64,000 bases of DNA. Origin: Valencia hispanica (taxonomy: Eukaryota; Chordata; Actinopteri; Cyprinodontiformes; Valenciidae). Below, in pieces: positions 59,970 through 64,000 of this stretch (its first letter is position 1; each line of letters begins with the position of its first letter). The notes below the pieces were generated by a model. It worked only from the letters and a program-made list of their open reading frames with translations, was not told the DNA's origin and made no database searches. The stretch spans positions 15,883,500 through 15,947,499 of the forward strand of contig OY747710.1 in the NCBI GenBank assembly GCA_963556495.2, read 5' to 3'. The position numbers and the translations under genes were made by a program.

Positions 59970-60860
59970 TTGCGGCTATGGCTACTCTTCTCTCTCCTGT
60001 CTCTAACCCTTCTCTTCTCTCTTGCTCTCTGTCAGGTGTTTAGTTACTTTCCTGCCTCCTTTAGTGATAATGGTAACTGTAATAAATGTAATATTTTTAT
60101 AGCTTTGGAGGCGAGGGTATCAGAATTAGAAGCACGGCTCCGCACTTATGAAAAACCAGCAGATAGCCGAAGTCCGTTAGCCACCGCGGAGCCAACAAGG
60201 ATAGAACCCCCTAGCCATCCTCCAGTAGAGCCCGCGCAGCCGGGACCACAGGCCGGCTGGGTGACTGTACGTAGGAAGCATAATTCTAGGACCCAGCCCA
60301 CGGGCCACCACCACCCTGTCTACGTTTCTAACAGATTTTCCCCGCTCAGCGACACACCCGCTGAGAAGCTGACCCTGGTAATTGGCAGCTCCATTGTCAG
60401 AAACGTGGCATTAGAGACACCATTGACCATAGTCAAATGCTTGCCAGGGGCCAGAATGGGCGACATCAAATCCTACCTGAAACTGCTGGATAAAGATAAG
60501 CGTAAATACAGTAAGATTGTTATTCACGCTGGCGGTAATAACACCCAGTTACGCCAATCGGAGGTCACAAAAATTAGTGTTGCTTTAGTGTGTACGTTTG
60601 CCCAAACAATGTCAGACTCGGTAATCTTTTCTGGTCCCCTGCTTGATCGGACCAGTGATGACATGTTTAGCCGCATGCTGTCATTCCATCAATGGTTGTC
60701 TAGGTGGTGTCCTGCAAACGATGTGGGCTACATTGATAACTGGCGAACTTTTTGGGGAAAACCTGGTCTGATCCGGAGAGACGGCATCCATCCCACTTTG
60801 GATGGAGCAGCTCTTCTTTCTAGGAATATGGCCGCATTTATTAGTCCTCCAAAACACTGA
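59970..60860 (+). CDS. L2 ORF1 with esterase (SGNH-type) domain
   Basis: ORF1 of L2/CR1 elements is an RNA-associated accessory protein, in some families carrying an esterase-like domain. Here the C-terminal 160 residues show it with all key blocks: GSSIVR (139-144, Ser141 as nucleophile), GGNN (188-191, the oxyanion block), SGPLLD (221-226) and DGIHPT (271-276, Asp271 and His274). Before it are a short coiled-coil-like [12 protein letters not shown] (46-57) and a proline-rich linker (80-96); a CNKC lies at 37-40. The frame assigned here starts at TTG. The only nearby ATG (59978-59980) is in another frame and stops at 60041-60043, so the true N-terminus was probably altered by a small indel near 60025. 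The hydrophobic first 20 residues are then an artefact. It is probably no longer expressed from its native start. Confidence 0.7.
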   Translation: MRLWLLFSLLSLTLLFSLALCQVFSYFPASFSDNGNCNKCNIFIALEARVSELEARLRTYEKPADSRSPLATAEPTRIEPPSHPPVEPAQPGPQAGWVTVRRKHNSRTQPTGHHHPVYVSNRFSPLSDTPAEKLTLVIGSSIVRNVALETPLTIVKCLPGARMGDIKSYLKLLDKDKRKYSKIVIHAGGNNTQLRQSEVTKISVALVCTFAQTMSDSVIFSGPLLDRTSDDMFSRMLSFHQWLSRWCPANDVGYIDNWRTFWGKPGLIRRDGIHPTLDGAALLSRNMAAFISPPKH

Positions 60861-60883
60861 CAACTGAACAGAAAAATAAATCT

Positions 60884-63683
60884 ATTAAATGTGGTTTATT
60901 AAACATATGATCTCTCTCCTCAAAGACTTTGATAGTAAATGACTTGATTTGTGATAATCACATTGACTTCCTTTGTCTCACAGAAACCTGGTTGCAGCAG
61001 GAGGATTATGTCAGTATAAATGAGTCAACTCCTTCCAGTCATTTAAATTTTCACATTCCTAGAAATACTGGACGAGGAGGAGTTGCAACCATTTTTCGTT
61101 CTGATTTACTAATTACTCCCAGACCAATTGATAGCTACAGTTCTTTTGAACATCTAACCTTTAATCTTCCTCATCCAAGTTGCAAAACATTAAGACCATT
61201 TTTGTTTGTGGTTTTGTATCGTCCACCAGGCCTTTACTCTCAATTCTTGGATCAGATCTCACATTTTTTATCTGATTTAGTATTAAATACTGATAGGGTC
61301 ATTATAGTGGGGGACTTCAAAATTCATGTGGATACTGAAAGTGATCGCCTAAATGCAGCGTTTAGTGCTATTTTAGACTCAATTGGCTTTACTCAAAAAG
61401 TACAGGGATCGACCCACTCGGGCAAACACATTTTGGACCTTGTACTGACATACGGTATTGAGTGTGAGGAAATAAACGTCCACCCACATAACCCGGTCCT
61501 GTCTGACCACTTCTTAATAACTTTTGAATTTACATTAACTGACCATCTTAAATCTGAAAGAAAATTTCATTATAGTAAAGCTTTGCTGTAACAATTTTTA
61601 AAGAATCTGTTCCATTCTTACTTTCCTCAGGGTCTCAGAGTAACACAGTGGATGGCAGCAATTCTATCTCTAACCCTTCACAAATTGATGGTCTGGTTCA
61701 CAGCGTTACGTCCTCATTGCGTTTGGCATTAGATAGTGTAGCCCCCTTAAAAGAAGAAAGTGGCTAGCCATAGGAGGCTGACTCCTTGGTTTAACGCAGC
61801 GTTGCATACTTTAAAGCAGAATACTAGGAAGTTGGAGAGAAAATGGCGCTCTACACATCTAGAGGATTCCTATTTAACCTGGAATAACAGTCTACTGCTG
61901 TATAAAAAGACCCTTTGACAAGCTAGAACAGCATATTTTTCATCATTAATAGAGGTGAATAAAAACAATCCTAGGTTTCTTTTTAGTACAGTTGCCAAAC
62001 TTACACAGTCATAGCTCTGTTGAGCCAACTATTCCCCCAGCTCTTAGCAGTGATGATTTTATGGGATTCTTCATAAATAAAATAAATTCTATTAAAAATA
62101 AACTCATTGGCATCCTCCCAAACATGATTACTTCTTCCTCAGTAAATGAGGCAAAATCGGAAAGAACTGTAGAACCTCATTTGTGCTCAGGCTGTTTTGA
62201 TTCAGTCGAGCTTTCGGAATTATCAAAAATATTAGCCTCATCTAAACCTTCAACTTGTATGTTGGACCCAATCCCAACCAAATTATTTAAAGAAGTGTTC
62301 CATTTGGTTCCTGGCCCCATTTTGGATATGATGAATCTATCCTTAGTAAACAGATACGTACCACAAGAATTTAAAATAGCTGTAATTAAACTTTTACTCA
62401 ATAAACCTTCCCTTGATCAAGATGACTTAGTGAATTACAGACCTATATCTAACCTTCCTTTCTTATCCAAAATCCTTGAGAAAATTGTTGCTAATCAAGT
62501 CTGTGAGCATCTAAACAGTAACGAGCTGTTTGAAGAGTTTCAGTCAGGTTTTAGAGCTCATCATAGCACTGATCTCAGTGCTGCTTTTGACACAGTCGAT
62601 CACAATATTCTCTTAGAAAGGCTTGAACATGTTGCAGGGATCTAAGGAACAGCACTAGGCTGGTTTAAATCATATTTGTCTGACAGATTCCAGTTTGTTC
62701 ATCTAAATGATCAATATTCTTCACTCTCAAGGGTTACTTGTGGAGTTCCACAGGGTTCTGTGCTTGGACCAATTCTTTTCACCATATATATGCTTCCAAT
62801 TGGTAGAATCATTAGACAGCATGGGATAAATTTCCACAGCTATGCCGATGATACACAAATATATTTATCCATAAATCCTGATGAACCCAGTTAGTTAGGT
62901 AGATTACAGGCATGTCTGGAAGACATAAAAACATGGATGAATCTAAACTTTTTTGCTTTTAAATTCTGACAAGACAGAAGTTGCTGTCTTTGGACCAGAA
63001 GTCCTAAAACAGACACTAATTAGTCAATCACTTCATCTGGATGGCATTAAATTGGCCCCCAGTAATAACGTAAAGAACCTCGGCGTTATTTTTGACCAAG
63101 ACTTGACATTTAAATCCCATATTAAACGGGTTTCTAGGATTTCTTTCTTTCATCTCCGGAATATTGCTAAATTAGAAACATCCTGTCCAGGAGTGATGCT
63201 GAGAAACTAGTCCATGCATTTGTTACCTCAAGGCTGGACTACTGTAATTCTTTACTATCAGGTAGTCCACAAAATGCCATTAAAAGCCTTCAGTTGATCC
63301 AAAATGCGGCAGCAAGAGTTCTGATGAATATTAAAAAGAGAGATCACATTTCTCCTGCTTTAGCTTCCCTTCATTTGCTCCCTGTTAAATCCAGAATAGA
63401 ATTTAAGATCCTTCTTCTTACATACAAAGCCCTTAATAATCAAGCTCCATCATACATCAGAGATCTAATTGTTTCACATGTTCCCAACAGAGCACTTCGC
63501 TCTCAGACTGCAGGTTTACTTGTAGTTCCTAGGATTTCTAAAAGTAGAATGGGAGGCAGATATTTTAGTTATCAGGCTCCTCTCCTGTGGAACCAGCTCC
63601 CAGCTTTAGTCCGTGAGGCAGACACTCTGTTTACTTTTAAGGCCAGGCTTAAAACTTTCCTTTTTGATAAAGCTTATAGTTAG
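60884..63683 (+). pseudogene. L2 ORF2: endonuclease-reverse transcriptase, broken
   Basis: Starts near KCGLLNI at 60887 with a TGA at 60908-60910 (Arg codon CGA to TGA by CpG decay). The endonuclease then runs to 61591: TETWL (residues 18-22 of the open piece from 60929), YRPPG (98-102), GDFK for GDFN (128-131) and SDH (192-194). Between 61592 and 61990 the frame is broken several times. RT follows: YRPISNLPFLSK, then HHST joined directly to DLSAAFDTVDH (an in-frame deletion at 62570/62571), a TAA at 62643-62645, GVPQGSVLGP and an intact YADD, and a TAG near 62894. Shifts follow near 62950 and 63180. The C-terminus (63294-63683) has QNAAARVL and ends LKTFLFDKAYS. Loss of the endonuclease Asn and the stops make it inactive. 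Confidence 0.85.
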
Positions 63684-64000
63684 AGTGGCTTAGGTCATCC
63701 TGAGCTAGCTCTGTAGTTATGCTGGCATAGGCTTAGACTGCTGGAGGATAGACTTACCAATTGTCTTCACTCTGCTACTTCCTTTTCTACTACTACTCTC
63801 CAGTTGTATTACAGTACATTCTGCTATTTCGACTGTTAACTTTGTGTTCTCTCAGTGTTTTTCCCTCCATAGAGGATATACCTGGTCTGGTATCCTGCTT
63901 GGCTGCAATGCTCTGTTGGATGGGGGTGGATCTACTGGGATGGTGCTCCCAGTGGCTGAACATCTACTGTGTCCCGTTATCAACTTAGAGAGTACTCTTA
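63684..64000 (+). other. 3' UTR of the L2 element (partial)
   Basis: GGCTTAGGTCATCCTGAGC, then TGTAGTTATGCTGGCATAGG and CTTAGACTGCTGGAGGATAG follow the ORF2 stop; this block is a familiar fish L2 3' UTR. It has no further gene. The frame 63761-63988 is not real. Confidence 0.7.

Larger units (their letters stand above)
59890..64000 (+). mobile_element. Long L2 LINE, sense, runs off window
   Basis: A two-ORF L2: a short 5' leader with repeated TAGCT/TTAGC motifs (59945-59970), ORF1 (to 60860), a 25-bp spacer and ORF2 (to 63683). The 3' UTR (63684 on) continues beyond the window. ORF1 is uninterrupted in one frame, but ORF2 has at least eight lesions. The 5' boundary is approximate. This copy is a third L2 subfamily by protein sequence, distinct from the copies at 6165 and 23702. 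Confidence 0.85.

Overview
This 64 kb window looks like nuclear DNA of a teleost fish, probably a percomorph. The reasons are its transposon set: several L2-clade LINEs, a Rex3-type RTE LINE with a GATG-like 3' tail, many Tc1-like transposons, hAT-type and TTAA-type non-autonomous elements, and solo LTRs. The background is AT-rich with long microsatellites. I could not recognise any host protein-coding exon, rRNA, tRNA or CRISPR array. The window is best read as a gene desert or a very large intron that has collected transposons. Layout: 1-5 kb is mostly unannotated with one small hAT-like element. An RTE fragment (5.2-6.2 kb) abuts a nearly complete but frameshifted L2 LINE (6.2-9.2 kb), then a structurally complete 1.6 kb Tc1-like transposon (9.28-10.89 kb). 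A second, decayed Tc1 (12.9-14.1 kb), a TTAA-flanked MITE (14.25-14.61 kb) and an 805-bp hAT-like element with a perfect 8-bp target duplication (16.76-17.56 kb) follow. At 21.0-21.9 kb an antisense L2 3' fragment is split by a solo LTR. At 22.75-23.18 kb lies the 5' end of a BED-finger hAT-like gene. From 23.7 to about 30.1 kb is a long antisense L2 (ORF2 then ORF1), broken between its ORFs by another repeat that itself received a sense L2 copy. From 30 to 47.8 kb the density is lower: Tc1 relics, a short interspersed repeat, a MITE, and complex non-repetitive blocks that could be conserved non-coding elements. At 48.8-49.7 kb is a young 5'-truncated Rex3 with 12-bp target duplications. At 55.5-58.3 kb is a nest: an old antisense Tc1, an L2 fragment, and two solo LTRs inside the L2. 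The right edge (about 59.9-64 kb) is a long sense L2 with an uninterrupted esterase-type ORF1 reading frame and a broken ORF2, running off the window. The genes do not form a host pathway. What they share is retrotransposition (endonuclease plus reverse transcriptase, with an SGNH-type ORF1 in L2) and cut-and-paste transposition (DD34E transposase). Nearly all copies carry visible inactivating lesions. I found no convincing undescribed system. The most informative content is nested-insertion chronology, two apparent protein features that turn out to be artefacts of transposon joints, and candidate conserved non-coding blocks that comparative data would settle.
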